Notes: a model not told the origin generated them from the sequence alone. Positions 33,457 to 42,644 are shown, numbered from the stretch's first letter. The stretch is 64,000 nucleotides of DNA from Pelotomaculum schinkii (GCF_004369205.1 NZ_QFGA01000001.1:1674001-1738000), one strand, 5' to 3'. A program made the numbers and translations.

Positions 33457-34503
33457 ATGGTTCTGCTTATTAGTTTTTGTATTACCCTGTTTAGTATGGG
33501 ATGTGTGCAAAAGCCTGCCGCCATGCAGGGATTTTCAGGTGAAAAATTCATTATGGATACCTTGATCCAAATAACTGTATATAGTGAGGATAAAGAGAAA
33601 GGACAGCAGGCTTTGGAGCAAGCTTTCGGCGCTTTTGAAAGGATTCATCGTTTAACTGATAGATTTCAAAAGCAGGAACAAACCATAACCTCAAACGATG
33701 TAGTTAAGATCAACGAAAATGCCGGCACAAAACCCGTTGCGGTCAGCGCCGATACAATAAACATGATCGAGCGTTCACATTATTTTGCCAGTGCAACCGG
33801 CGGAGCTTTTGATGTTACCATAGGGCCGGTAATGGACCTGTGGGGTTTTGGAAAAAGTGAGCAGCATGTTCCGGCTGATCAGGAAATAAAAAGGGGACTA
33901 AGCCTGGTTGACTATAACAAAGTCCAGGTTGACCCTGATAATATGACGGTCTTTCTTGCGCAACCAGGGATGAGTTTAGATTTGGGCGGTGTGGCCAAAG
34001 GCTATGCCACAGATGAGGCGGTCAAGGCTCTTAGAGATATGGGGATACAACATGCCATTATTAATGCCGGGGGCAACGTTTACGCCCTTGGCGATAAGCC
34101 GGACGGCTCGCCCTGGCGGGTCGGCGTGCAGGACCCGCGCGGCGCCAAGGGCATCATCGGGATCTTGTACGTAAAGGATAGAGCTGTAGTAACATCAGGT
34201 GATTACCAGCGCTACTTTGAGCAGGACGGAGTCCGCTACCACCACATTGTAGATCCATCTACCGGAAAGCAAGCCAGGGGCGTAATGCAAGCCACAGTGG
34301 TTGCAGATTCAGCCACGGATGCGGATATTTTATCTACAACGCTGTTTGTGCTAGGGGCTCAAAAAGGCATGGGCTTTGTGCAGGAGCTGCCCGACACCGG
34401 GGCCATCTTTATCGATACGGACAAGCAAGTGTCCTACACTGAAAATCTGCATGGACAGCTGGAATTCACTGGTGACGGCGACTACCAGATTAAACAAAAC
34501 TGA
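33457..34503 (+). CDS. apbE: FAD:protein FMN transferase ApbE, lipoprotein
   Basis: A 348-residue flavin transferase that attaches FMN to Thr of RnfD, RnfG and other FMN-binding proteins. It has lipobox FSMGC, then MDTLIQITVY, SLDLGGVAKGYATD (metal/FAD site), INAGGNVYALG and HHIVDPSTGKQA, all typical. The only ATG that fits is at 33457, but the strong AAGGTGGTG sits 20 bases away. An in-frame ATA at 33445 has proper spacing and adds a Lys to the signal peptide. It probably belongs to the rnf unit. Confidence 0.92.
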   Translation: MVLLISFCITLFSMGCVQKPAAMQGFSGEKFIMDTLIQITVYSEDKEKGQQALEQAFGAFERIHRLTDRFQKQEQTITSNDVVKINENAGTKPVAVSADTINMIERSHYFASATGGAFDVTIGPVMDLWGFGKSEQHVPADQEIKRGLSLVDYNKVQVDPDNMTVFLAQPGMSLDLGGVAKGYATDEAVKALRDMGIQHAIINAGGNVYALGDKPDGSPWRVGVQDPRGAKGIIGILYVKDRAVVTSGDYQRYFEQDGVRYHHIVDPSTGKQARGVMQATVVADSATDADILSTTLFVLGAQKGMGFVQELPDTGAIFIDTDKQVSYTENLHGQLEFTGDGDYQIKQN

Positions 34504-34508
34504 TAAAT

Positions 34509-34568
34509 GTGACAACGAGAAAGTCCCCATTGTTCAATATGTGACAATGGGGACTTTTCTTGTTGTTA
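34509..34568 (+). terminator. Long hairpin after apbE
   Basis: Arms ACAACGAGAAAGTCCCCATT and the complementary AATGGGGACTTTTCTTGTTGT form a hairpin of about 22 bp just past the apbE stop. It is related to the gacaacgagaaccgtcccc repeats at 19521 and 19799. Confidence 0.75.
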
Positions 34569-34628
34569 CTCTCTTTCTATGGTAGCAATGAGAAAAAAGC
34601 AGAGAATCGTCTCATGTGCAGACTGATA

Positions 34629-34845
34629 AAGACCCGACTTGCGGGTGTGGGGTTATCCGAAAGCGATGAGGAGCACCTGGGTGCGTTCCTTAGCGCGTGC
34701 GTTGCATGCAGCAAAGCCTGAATAGCGCGTAGGTTATGGGTGGCAGTCTGTAGATGCGGTCGTTATGATGTTCTTAGTACACAAATGGAGAATTGCGAAG
34801 AGAGCGGAGGATAACCCCACGCCCACTACCCAAGAGGCTTTTGAA
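34629..34845 (-). mobile_element. MITE-like element, copy D
   Basis: A diverged inverted copy of the 16117 family, with decayed termini. It keeps gcgttccttagcgcgtgcgt, gcatgcagcaaagcc and gtctgtagatgcgg. Confidence 0.7.
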
Positions 34846-34861
34846 TTATCGATTGAGCGTT

Positions 34862-35701
34862 TTAGTTTTTATTTACAGCGGCAAACAATATTTTCTCGCC
34901 GGCCTCCAGTACTTCACTTGCACCTGAGTAGATATGATCATTGAGCCAGATTTCTGCTTCACTGTCTTTACCTGCAAGCTTCAGTTTCCACTGTCCCGGC
35001 GATGTATTGAGTTCTTCAAAAATCATATTGCCCCGCAAAACACTGCACCCGGTAGCTCCCTCTATTCCCTGGGCAAAGAAATGTCCGCCGGACACTTCCG
35101 CTCTGGCCGCTTCGCCGCGGCTGATACCCAAGGCCTGTAACGCCCTGGCGCCCGTCCTGAGCCCCAGAGCGAGCCCGACGTTGATGGTATCCCAGTGCAA
35201 ACGCCGGGAGGTGGCGCTCAGTTCATTCCTCATACAACAATTTAATGGTGTTTCTGCTAATGGAAACGCGTCATAATGGGGAATATAGATTTTAATGTCC
35301 AGGACGGGAGTGCCGTCCAGGGCATCCAAACCCCTGACATAAAGACGGTTCTCTTCACATTTGATGAGCTCAACAACGCACGACCCCATCGCTGAAGGAC
35401 GGGACGGAGACCGGGTGGAGTATACGCCCCGGCAGACCGGTTCGCCGGCGACAGGTAATGTTATTGGCGGCTGCTCCTTTTTCCATTCAACCAGTTCCAG
35501 CCAGTCTTGCCTGCGATGCTGGTGATAGATCACATGGATATGGGAAAAGTATTCGATCCCGATGAGAGCGTCCGTGAGATCTTCCCTCATATAAATTACG
35601 CTTTCTCTGTGATAATCATAAGTGCGGCTAACTTTTTTAAAGTCGGAAACAACAACGCCAACCGGCTGAATGGAAACCGGTTCCTTCGGAACTAAGACCA
35701 C
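34862..35701 (-). CDS. TrmO-like (TsaA/UPF0066) methyltransferase fused to an FmdE-like domain
   Basis: A 279-residue two-domain protein. Residues about 8-145 match the TrmO/TsaA family, which methylates t6A37 in tRNA (PVGVVVSDFK, YFSHIHVIYHQH, TRSPSRPSAMGSCVVELI, DALDGTPVLDIKIYIPHYD). Residues about 160-279 resemble the FmdE/FwdE domain of molybdenum formylmethanofuran dehydrogenase: HWDTINVGLALGLRTG in place of HGHxCPGLALGxR, and ATGCSVLRGN in place of TGCTxGKGN. The metal-binding Cys and His are partly lost. The GTG at 35701 has GGGAGG 9 bases upstream. The fusion suggests a role other than tRNA modification alone. Confidence 0.7.
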   Translation of the reverse strand: MVLVPKEPVSIQPVGVVVSDFKKVSRTYDYHRESVIYMREDLTDALIGIEYFSHIHVIYHQHRRQDWLELVEWKKEQPPITLPVAGEPVCRGVYSTRSPSRPSAMGSCVVELIKCEENRLYVRGLDALDGTPVLDIKIYIPHYDAFPLAETPLNCCMRNELSATSRRLHWDTINVGLALGLRTGARALQALGISRGEAARAEVSGGHFFAQGIEGATGCSVLRGNMIFEELNTSPGQWKLKLAGKDSEAEIWLNDHIYSGASEVLEAGEKILFAAVNKN

Positions 35702-35793
35702 GCTTATCAGCCTCCCGTAAATCATAAATATTGGCCCTGACGCCGCCAACATTGCACCGGAGACGGATGAAAATCTATTTCAACCGGCCTGTT

Positions 35794-36540
35794 TCAAAAA
35801 CAGCCTAACCCACATTGCGTTATCCTGTAGCCCAGTTCATCGCATACACTGCCGACCAGAAACAAACTAACCCCCAACTCCCCGGCCATTCTGTGGGCTG
35901 ATGTACAGCTTATTTGCAGCTCCGGATGCCGTGAATTCAATATATCTTTGATTCTATTCCTTTTTTTTATATAATCAGCAAACAAAACCTCCAGGCTGAC
36001 TTTTAGGTCATTCGACAAGCCTTCCTGGACCTTTTCTGAAAAAATGGGGATATCCGGACGAATTGTTTTCATTCCAGTTGCAAAATCCCTGGCTGCTTCA
36101 CTTTCCGAATCAAGCAAAACAATGATATCCGCTTTTCGTATCCATTCCAGATCCTGCTCTAAAACCTTTACCGGCAGCTGAATCACAACGATTTGCACGG
36201 CCCACGGAAAGTCGGTTATGCCATCGCATCCTTCCAGTAAAACTTTTTCAAACTTCTTTTCCTCGTCGAAAAAAAACATATAACGCACCATTCTTTGCAG
36301 TTTAACCTTTGGGCCCCGGAGTTCCAGCAAGGATTGTGATGCGTTCCAGGACTTCTGAATATTCTTCAACAGATCTCCATACCCCTCAGGTTGACATAGT
36401 TGCAGCCGTCCTTCCTCTAAATCGCCACAGGGACTGAGCTTAACCACCATAAAATCATCGAATGACTTCATAAAAACAGGCCCAAATTTTTGCTCGTCTG
36501 TTAATCCCAGATAACTTGTCGCTACTGCCAGCATATTCAT
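35794..36540 (-). CDS. Uncharacterised protein with a C-terminal Cys-rich helical motif
   Basis: A 248-residue soluble protein of unrecognised family. The middle (about residues 130-190) has alternating hydrophobic strands (VQIVVIQLPV, ADIIVLLDSES) like a Rossmann or P-loop-derived fold without a Walker A. The end, SCTSAHRMAGELGVSLFLVG followed by a segment ending ITQCGLGCF, looks like a small helical module with three Cys. It sits next to the TrmO-FmdE fusion, 92 bp upstream on the same strand. AGGTG precedes the ATG. Confidence 0.5.
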   Translation of the reverse strand: MNMLAVATSYLGLTDEQKFGPVFMKSFDDFMVVKLSPCGDLEEGRLQLCQPEGYGDLLKNIQKSWNASQSLLELRGPKVKLQRMVRYMFFFDEEKKFEKVLLEGCDGITDFPWAVQIVVIQLPVKVLEQDLEWIRKADIIVLLDSESEAARDFATGMKTIRPDIPIFSEKVQEGLSNDLKVSLEVLFADYIKKRNRIKDILNSRHPELQISCTSAHRMAGELGVSLFLVGSVCDELGYRITQCGLGCF

Positions 36541-36739
36541 CAACTCACCTTTTCATTTGTTTAACCCATTATCCCTGTCAGCAATGGGGATTTCAACCGC
36601 ACCCAGCGCGTCAGCCCCGGATTGCGGGGTATGCGCAACATTCGTTTTTAAGGAAAAAATGGTCCACCTGTACAATACTTTATCATGTATATTTCCTTTC
36701 GCCTTCCCCTATGCCATTTATTACAAAGCGCTCATATAC

Positions 36740-36771
36740 GCTTAAGCCCGCTAATTAGCGGGCTTAAGCGC
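36740..36771 (-). terminator. Perfect palindrome after the SLH/DUF4430 gene
   Basis: CTTAAGCCCGCTAATTAGCG plus GGCTTAAG is a perfect inverted repeat about 25 bp past the stop codon. There is no long T-run, so the termination efficiency is uncertain. Confidence 0.65.
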
Positions 36772-36796
36772 AATAGGTAGCAGCATTCATGATGAG

Positions 36797-39700
36797 TTAA
36801 TCGGCTTTATACTCCAACGCGTTCACAATGACCGTCACAGCCTCAGCCCTGGTGGCGTTGCCCAAGGGCTTGACGGTATTGTCGGGGTATCCCTTCATGA
36901 TCCCGCTCTCCGTCGCGGCGGCAATAGCTTCCCTGGCCCAACCGGAAATGCTGCCGTTGTCGGCAAACTGGGGCTCTCCTGCAACTGCTGGAAGCTTCGC
37001 GGCCTTTACAATCATCACAGCCATCTGCTCGCGGGTGATCAGGTCGTCCGGACCAAATGTACCGGAGTCATAGCCGTTGACTACCCCATTGGCCGCCGCC
37101 GCGGCAATGTAGTCCTTGGCCCAGTGCGCTGCGGTGTCGGCAAAAACTCCGCCGCCCTTGTTCTCGAGCTTGAACGCCTTAACCAGCACAGCAGCAAATT
37201 CGGCCCGGGTAATACTGTTGTCAGGCTTGAAAGTACCGTCGGGATAGCCGCTGATGGCGCCCAGGGCCACCAGTTGGTTGATGTTGTCCATTGCCCAGTG
37301 GCCGGTGATGTCTTTTAATGCCGCAGGGACTTGCCCTGACGGTACGGCTTCCGCTTTCCCGGCAATCATTACGGCAAACTTGGTGAAGTGGTCCACCTGC
37401 ACGGTCACGGTATTGCCTGAGACAGTGCCGCCCAGGCTGACCCACTGGCCGGACGCCTCGTCGTAGTAGAATATTTCCGGTTTTTCACCGGGAGCCAGCG
37501 CTGACGGGTCGAAGCTCAGTGTTATGACCACGTCCTTGTTAAAGTTATAGCTGTTCTTGCCGTCCACACTGAACTCGTATACGCTGCCGGCCAGTTTGAA
37601 GCCTGCCGGAACGGCGGGAGGCGTGGTTACTTTCTGTACCTTTACTTCCACTGCGCTGCTTCCGGTCAGCGCGTTGGCCGGCACTTTAATGGTGGCTTCG
37701 CTGCCGAGGCTGATTTTGCCGCCGGCGCCGGGTTTGACTGTCGCTCTCCCGGTGGTGGAGGTAACTGCCTGCGACGATGAGCCACCGCCGCCGCTGCTAC
37801 CGGTGGAATTTGAGCTTACCAACTCGATACTTACAATCTTTGATATCGATGTTGACCCGGTGACAGCCGCTCCAACAAGCCTGAGCGGCCAGTTATCATC
37901 GGACTCGGGTATCGGGGCGCCGTTCAGGGAATTGGCGATAATGTAGTTGCTGTTCCGGATGATATCCGCGCTATTGATAGTTACCGAATGGCCGTCGGAG
38001 GCGGTAATCACAACCTGGTACCCGTCCTCAGCCAGCGCATCGTTAAAGGCGTTATCGGTATGCTGGTCAGCGTCATCGACGAATCCTGCGAGGAACCACA
38101 GGGGCATGCCTTCCCAGACCTGTTCTTCAGAATCCGTGTAGGTTGCCTTGTGGTTGGCGCCGAACTGACAGGCGAGAGCCTGCTCAAAATAGGTTTTGCT
38201 TACATCATAGTTCAAACCACCGATATCCCGGCCATCGAGCTCCAGTGTCCAATCGCCCACAGGCAAGGAGTACATCTTGATGGTTTCAATAAGTTTTGAT
38301 GATAAGCCGGCACAAGAAGGATACTGGATACCTCCATCGTAATAGTAGTGCCAGTAATTTGACGGAAGCGTCTCGTGCATATCCCACTGGCCGTAGACGT
38401 GGTCGTCCGGAGTAAAGAATAAACGGATACCATCTTTATAATTGGGAACGTATTCCCCGTCACCCCACCAGGCCAGAATGGCGTCTCCCTGGCGCGCCTG
38501 CACCGCAGGGTCGGTATATATGGAGGAATAGGGAAGCGTAGTCTCATAACCGTCTTTTGCAACCAGTACAATTTCAGTACCTGCTCCCATGCCGCCCACA
38601 AGCTCACAAAGATCTCTGATGCGTGTTCCCTTCACGGCATTTTCTATCTTGTAACCGCCGGGATATTCCTCGTCAGCATCCCATAAATCATTCGGGTCGT
38701 TGGTGATTCCCTCGTAGCGGTATACCGTTGTCCCGTCTCCAATCACTTCGAGGTTTTCCTGCGTCCATAGATAATCGACCGTGATCTCGTCAAGGATGGT
38801 GGTATGATCTTCAGCGTACTTGATGACACGGAGTTCGGGTATGGGTTGAGCAGTCGCAAAAGACGTTAATTCAATCTCCTCAATATTCCCAACGCTGGTA
38901 CCGCTAAGGGCGCCTTCAGCGCTGGCGACACCGGCGCCGACCAGCCGCAGCGGCCATGCATCGGTAAGCGGCGCATCGTTGCATTTATTCGCAATGATAT
39001 AGTCGTTGCTCCAGGCTACGTCCGCGCTGGCAAAATCCTTGGTGTAGCCGTCTCCGGCTTTCACCAGGATTGTGTAACCGGCAGTTGCCTGATTGGCGTC
39101 ATAATCGTGTGGCTGCCGGTCGTCCACCCAGCCGGTCAGGAACCAGAGAGGTATACCTGACCAGACATTGCCGTCACCGTCAGTCCATTCTTGGAGGTGG
39201 CCCGAATTTGGGCAGGCCAGAGCGGCCTCAAACTCAGCCTGCGAAATAACATCACTGATCTTGCCGTTCAGAGCAAGGTTCCAGCTTCCGGGATCAGCCG
39301 GCGGCGTCTGCAGCTCGGGGATCTCTATCTTTACGATGTTACCGACAGCAGAGCCCCCGAGGGAGCCATCATCTTTGGTAACACCGGCCCCAACCAGGCG
39401 CAGTGGTCCTGCCTCGGTAAGCGGGGCGCCGTTGCATTTGTTTGCAACGATATAGTCGTTGCTCCCGGCTACATCCGCGCTATCAAAAGTCTTGTAAAAA
39501 TCATCTCCGGCAACTACTTTCACAGTATAACCGTCTGCAGCTAATGCATCATTGAAAGTCCAGTGGCTGCCTGTCTCGATGTCGTCCACCGCGCCCAGGA
39601 GCACCCACAGGGGCACGCCGGACCAGACGTTATTTTCAATATCGATCCATTCCCTGTTGTGGCCTGAACCCGTGCAGGCAAGCCCGGCTTCAAACTCCTC

Positions 39701-40756
39701 CTGGGTGATGGTATCCCCTACCTCTCCGATCATCTCCAGGGTCCATCCTTCGGGTGGTTCAGGCAGACCCGACAGCTCGATCCGGACGATGTTGCCTACC
39801 TGTTGTCCGCCAAAAACAGCCGGACCTTTCAGATAGAGCGGCCAGCAGGCTTTTCCCGATTCGGTCTCGAGCGGAAGCGGTTCTCCGTTCAGTGTGTTGG
39901 CGACGATATATCCATCGTCGCGGGCGATTGCGGCGCTGTCAAGGGTTGCCGACCAATCGCCGGCTATAACATTCACTTCATAGTTCTGGGCGGCGAGGTC
40001 GTCGTTGAAGTTGAAGTGGTAAGGGCCAACATCCGGGTCGTCGTCAACCATGGCGACGAGCAGCCATAGCGGCACGCCTCCCCAGACATTACCGTCACCG
40101 TCGGTCCAGGTCACCTGGTGACCTGATGACGGGCAGGCAAGGGCATCCTCGAAGTAGGCCTTGGTTACGGAAGCATTCTTTGCCCCGGAGAGCTGAAGAG
40201 TCCAGTCCGTCGGCGCAATACCTGTAGCCACAACGGTTTTCACCGCGGCGGTAGCCGCTGCCTTAACAGCATCGAGGTCAGCCGGGGCAGCAATACCAGC
40301 GGCGTAGTAGTACTCAACCTTATCCCCGTCTACAAGCTCGATCAGGTTCAAGGCGTCATCGCCATTGTTGTAGCCGTCTTTATAGACGTCGTTTACGTAT
40401 GCATACCACTTGCTACCCCCCTTTACATAAGGGTAGTCTCCTACATTGTCCAAAAGGAGAGCGCCCGACGCTGCGTAATTCTTGTCGGTGACGTCATAGG
40501 TGAAGCCACTGACAGTTGCGGCTGCCTGAAGCGCTCCAAGCGGTGTGTTCTTTTTGACAGTATACTCTTCCCCTGAGTTATAGGCGGTCACGCTAAAGGT
40601 CTCGCCGGGTGTCAAAACAACCGTCCCATCGTAGAGGACGTCAACTGCCGGCGTCCCTGCGTCCGCTTCTGTCGGGGTGAATACTACGGGCAGCATTGCC
40701 AGCAATGTTACCAGTAGAATTCCCAGCCCACGCTTCATCAGTCTCTTCATAAACAT
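36797..40756 (-). CDS. S-layer-anchored multi-domain protein: DUF4430, molybdopterin-binding-like repeats, ZU5-like, three SLH
   Basis: A 1319-residue secreted protein. It has a signal peptide (1-33) and then a DUF4430 domain (about 50-155), related to the C-terminal domain of transcobalamin. Four related modules of a sulfite-oxidase/YedY-like fold follow (about 185-325, 340-480, 490-630 and 840-990). Each starts near a FExALAC..(S)GH motif and continues VWxGxPLWxLxxxVDD and PLRLVGxxV..VGNI.xIE. Between modules 3 and 4 lies a more divergent domain (about 640-840). A ZU5-like domain (about 1000-1130) and three SLH repeats (1135-1319) close it. SLH repeats bind cell-wall polymer. No catalytic residue set was identified. 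Confidence 0.8.
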   Translation of the reverse strand: MFMKRLMKRGLGILLVTLLAMLPVVFTPTEADAGTPAVDVLYDGTVVLTPGETFSVTAYNSGEEYTVKKNTPLGALQAAATVSGFTYDVTDKNYAASGALLLDNVGDYPYVKGGSKWYAYVNDVYKDGYNNGDDALNLIELVDGDKVEYYYAAGIAAPADLDAVKAAATAAVKTVVATGIAPTDWTLQLSGAKNASVTKAYFEDALACPSSGHQVTWTDGDGNVWGGVPLWLLVAMVDDDPDVGPYHFNFNDDLAAQNYEVNVIAGDWSATLDSAAIARDDGYIVANTLNGEPLPLETESGKACWPLYLKGPAVFGGQQVGNIVRIELSGLPEPPEGWTLEMIGEVGDTITQEEFEAGLACTGSGHNREWIDIENNVWSGVPLWVLLGAVDDIETGSHWTFNDALAADGYTVKVVAGDDFYKTFDSADVAGSNDYIVANKCNGAPLTEAGPLRLVGAGVTKDDGSLGGSAVGNIVKIEIPELQTPPADPGSWNLALNGKISDVISQAEFEAALACPNSGHLQEWTDGDGNVWSGIPLWFLTGWVDDRQPHDYDANQATAGYTILVKAGDGYTKDFASADVAWSNDYIIANKCNDAPLTDAWPLRLVGAGVASAEGALSGTSVGNIEEIELTSFATAQPIPELRVIKYAEDHTTILDEITVDYLWTQENLEVIGDGTTVYRYEGITNDPNDLWDADEEYPGGYKIENAVKGTRIRDLCELVGGMGAGTEIVLVAKDGYETTLPYSSIYTDPAVQARQGDAILAWWGDGEYVPNYKDGIRLFFTPDDHVYGQWDMHETLPSNYWHYYYDGGIQYPSCAGLSSKLIETIKMYSLPVGDWTLELDGRDIGGLNYDVSKTYFEQALACQFGANHKATYTDSEEQVWEGMPLWFLAGFVDDADQHTDNAFNDALAEDGYQVVITASDGHSVTINSADIIRNSNYIIANSLNGAPIPESDDNWPLRLVGAAVTGSTSISKIVSIELVSSNSTGSSGGGGSSSQAVTSTTGRATVKPGAGGKISLGSEATIKVPANALTGSSAVEVKVQKVTTPPAVPAGFKLAGSVYEFSVDGKNSYNFNKDVVITLSFDPSALAPGEKPEIFYYDEASGQWVSLGGTVSGNTVTVQVDHFTKFAVMIAGKAEAVPSGQVPAALKDITGHWAMDNINQLVALGAISGYPDGTFKPDNSITRAEFAAVLVKAFKLENKGGGVFADTAAHWAKDYIAAAAANGVVNGYDSGTFGPDDLITREQMAVMIVKAAKLPAVAGEPQFADNGSISGWAREAIAAATESGIMKGYPDNTVKPLGNATRAEAVTVIVNALEYKAD

Positions 40757-40891
40757 TTATCCCCGGAGCCTCCTTTAATTAATTAATAATGTGATCTACA
40801 AATCATTCTTACTGCTACAATTCAAAGCAAAGTCACATCACCATAATACTCACCTTCGTAGGATTTTCTCTAAAATTTCAAGGTTTCATCT

Positions 40892-40911
40892 TACTGGTCA
40901 GTTGACCAGTA
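40892..40911. promoter_or_regulatory. Perfect 20-bp palindrome, possible operator
   Basis: TACTGGTCAGTTGACCAGTA has 9-bp arms and a 2-bp centre, of the TetR-operator style. It lies about 135 bp upstream of the SLH/DUF4430 gene and is flanked by a wider CTTACTGG/CCAGTAAG pairing, so a hairpin role is also possible. Confidence 0.5.
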
Positions 40912-40973
40912 TAGGTCCAGTAAGAAAAAGAATATCTTGCAGAGTAAAAATGGAGAGTCTTTCCTTCCGCACA

Positions 40974-42536
40974 TTACTGCAAAATAACAGGATTGACACC
41001 GGTGTCATTGGTCAAATTATCAACAATGTAGACCTTGATCACATCGCCCGGCTGTACATTAAAACCGGCCTGGGCGATTTCAACCTGGTCAAAATCAGCT
41101 CTGGTGGCGTTAAGTGCAAGTTGGCTGCCGTTTCTAAAATGAGTAAAGACTACTGTTTCATTACCGCTATGGGAGATCACCGGCGTAATGCTGACCGCGA
41201 AGTATTTAAACCCGGTCACACCGTCATCAACGGTCATGGTATTGATACCGTCCGGGGTTGTCCCGGCAGTATAAGCAGGATCAGGCTGGGAAGAAAGCCT
41301 GTAGACAGGTCCCGGCTCTGTGATGTCGCCTTTGTTGATCATGTATCTTTCAATCAGTTCACCGGTTGATTGTTCTGATGTCAGGGTCAAGACATCACCC
41401 TCAATATCAATAACCTGGTAGTTGCTGCCGGTCTGTTCCACAGCGATGTAGGGAAATTCTCCGCCCCCGCCGTAAGTCTTGGAACCGGCATTACCCATCA
41501 CATAGACAATCCCGTACGAGGGTTCAGTCTGGACCTCCTCCTGGTAAATTGGATGGGTCCTCATATACTCATGCTGGTGCCCGACAAAAACCATATCCAC
41601 CCGGTTCTGTTCCAGAACCGGCACCCAATTGGCCCGGATGGACTTATCTATCCCCTTATAATCATAAGTGGCTGGATACGCGGGAATGTGAAAAACAACA
41701 AACTTCCACTTTTTTGTTGTGCCTTGCAGATCATTTTGCAGCCATTGTTTTGCTCCCTCGTCAGTATTTTTATTGCTGTTGAGCACCACGAAATGAGCAT
41801 TGCCGTAATCGAAGGAGTAAAACTCCTGCTTCAAACCTTCGGGACCGTTATCCGGCAAGGCAAAAAAATCTAAGTACATGTCTCCGTCGTGGTTGCCCAT
41901 AGCCGGCATCACCGGGATCCTGGAGAACAAAACTGTGGCAGCAGCAAGAAACTGTCCCCACTCTTCTTCATCGCTGTCGTTATCCGTCAAATCCCCGCCT
42001 AAAAGGGCAAACTTGATTTGGGGATAGGACTGATAAACCGCATCCAGCGTACTGCCCCATTCAGCATATCCGGACTGCACGTCGCCCATATACAGAAATG
42101 AGAATTCTTGCGTGTCCGAGGCAGTTGTAAAGGATAAGGGCCCGCTCCAGGCCTCTTCCCGCCCTACCTGGTAAACATATTTTGTCTCCGGGGTCAATCC
42201 AGTTATATTTACTTTGAACCTGTAATGGGTACTGTCAAATGCCGAGCATTCTGCATTCATTTCCTGGGCGGCGTCAAAATTACCGGCAAATTCATCTGCG
42301 CTGATGTACTGCACCCGGGCCGGCGAATTATCCGGCGTTAACCAGGTAATGGTCTGAGATGCAGCCGGATCAAGCGTCCAGGTCAGAATAATTTGCTCCG
42401 GCGCTGCGCTTTCCTCAGCAAGGGCAACCGGAGACAGAAACCAGCAGAAAAAAACCGCTAATACCATTAAGACTGGACACATAATCTTGCTTCTTACTGC
42501 CATATTTCTTTGGGAGTATCCAAATCCAGGGCTCAT
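40974..42536 (-). CDS. Secreted purple-acid-phosphatase-like metallophosphoesterase with a shared C-terminal domain
   Basis: A 520-residue secreted protein. It has a signal peptide (to about residue 40), a purple-acid-phosphatase N-terminal Fn3-like domain (45-135) and a calcineurin-like phosphoesterase domain (140-390). The metal motifs are MGDVQSG, GGDLTDN, GNHDGD, FHIPAYP and GHQHEY. The last 100 residues (about 415-520, AGTTPDGINTMTVDDGVTGF onward) are nearly identical to the end of the RCC1-containing protein at 44413. The substrate is unknown. Confidence 0.85.
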   Translation of the reverse strand: MSPGFGYSQRNMAVRSKIMCPVLMVLAVFFCWFLSPVALAEESAAPEQIILTWTLDPAASQTITWLTPDNSPARVQYISADEFAGNFDAAQEMNAECSAFDSTHYRFKVNITGLTPETKYVYQVGREEAWSGPLSFTTASDTQEFSFLYMGDVQSGYAEWGSTLDAVYQSYPQIKFALLGGDLTDNDSDEEEWGQFLAAATVLFSRIPVMPAMGNHDGDMYLDFFALPDNGPEGLKQEFYSFDYGNAHFVVLNSNKNTDEGAKQWLQNDLQGTTKKWKFVVFHIPAYPATYDYKGIDKSIRANWVPVLEQNRVDMVFVGHQHEYMRTHPIYQEEVQTEPSYGIVYVMGNAGSKTYGGGGEFPYIAVEQTGSNYQVIDIEGDVLTLTSEQSTGELIERYMINKGDITEPGPVYRLSSQPDPAYTAGTTPDGINTMTVDDGVTGFKYFAVSITPVISHSGNETVVFTHFRNGSQLALNATRADFDQVEIAQAGFNVQPGDVIKVYIVDNLTNDTGVNPVILQ

Positions 42537-42609
42537 ATCAGCGTACTCCTTTTATCCCACAATTTTAGGACAACTTTGCGCATGGTTCTCATCTGTGAAT
42601 TCCAGGGAT

Positions 42610-42644
42610 AGCGGAAAAGGGTTTGACTTACTCCCCTTTCCGCT
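42610..42644 (-). terminator. Hairpin between the SLH gene and the phosphatase gene
   Basis: Arms AGCGGAAAAGGG and CCCCTTTCCGCT around a short loop. It lies 55 bp past the stop of the upstream SLH gene. There is no clear T-run. Confidence 0.55.

Larger units (their letters stand above)
34504..34861. other. Repeat region after apbE
   Basis: No gene is present. It contains the strong hairpin 34509-34568 and MITE copy D. Confidence 0.6.
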
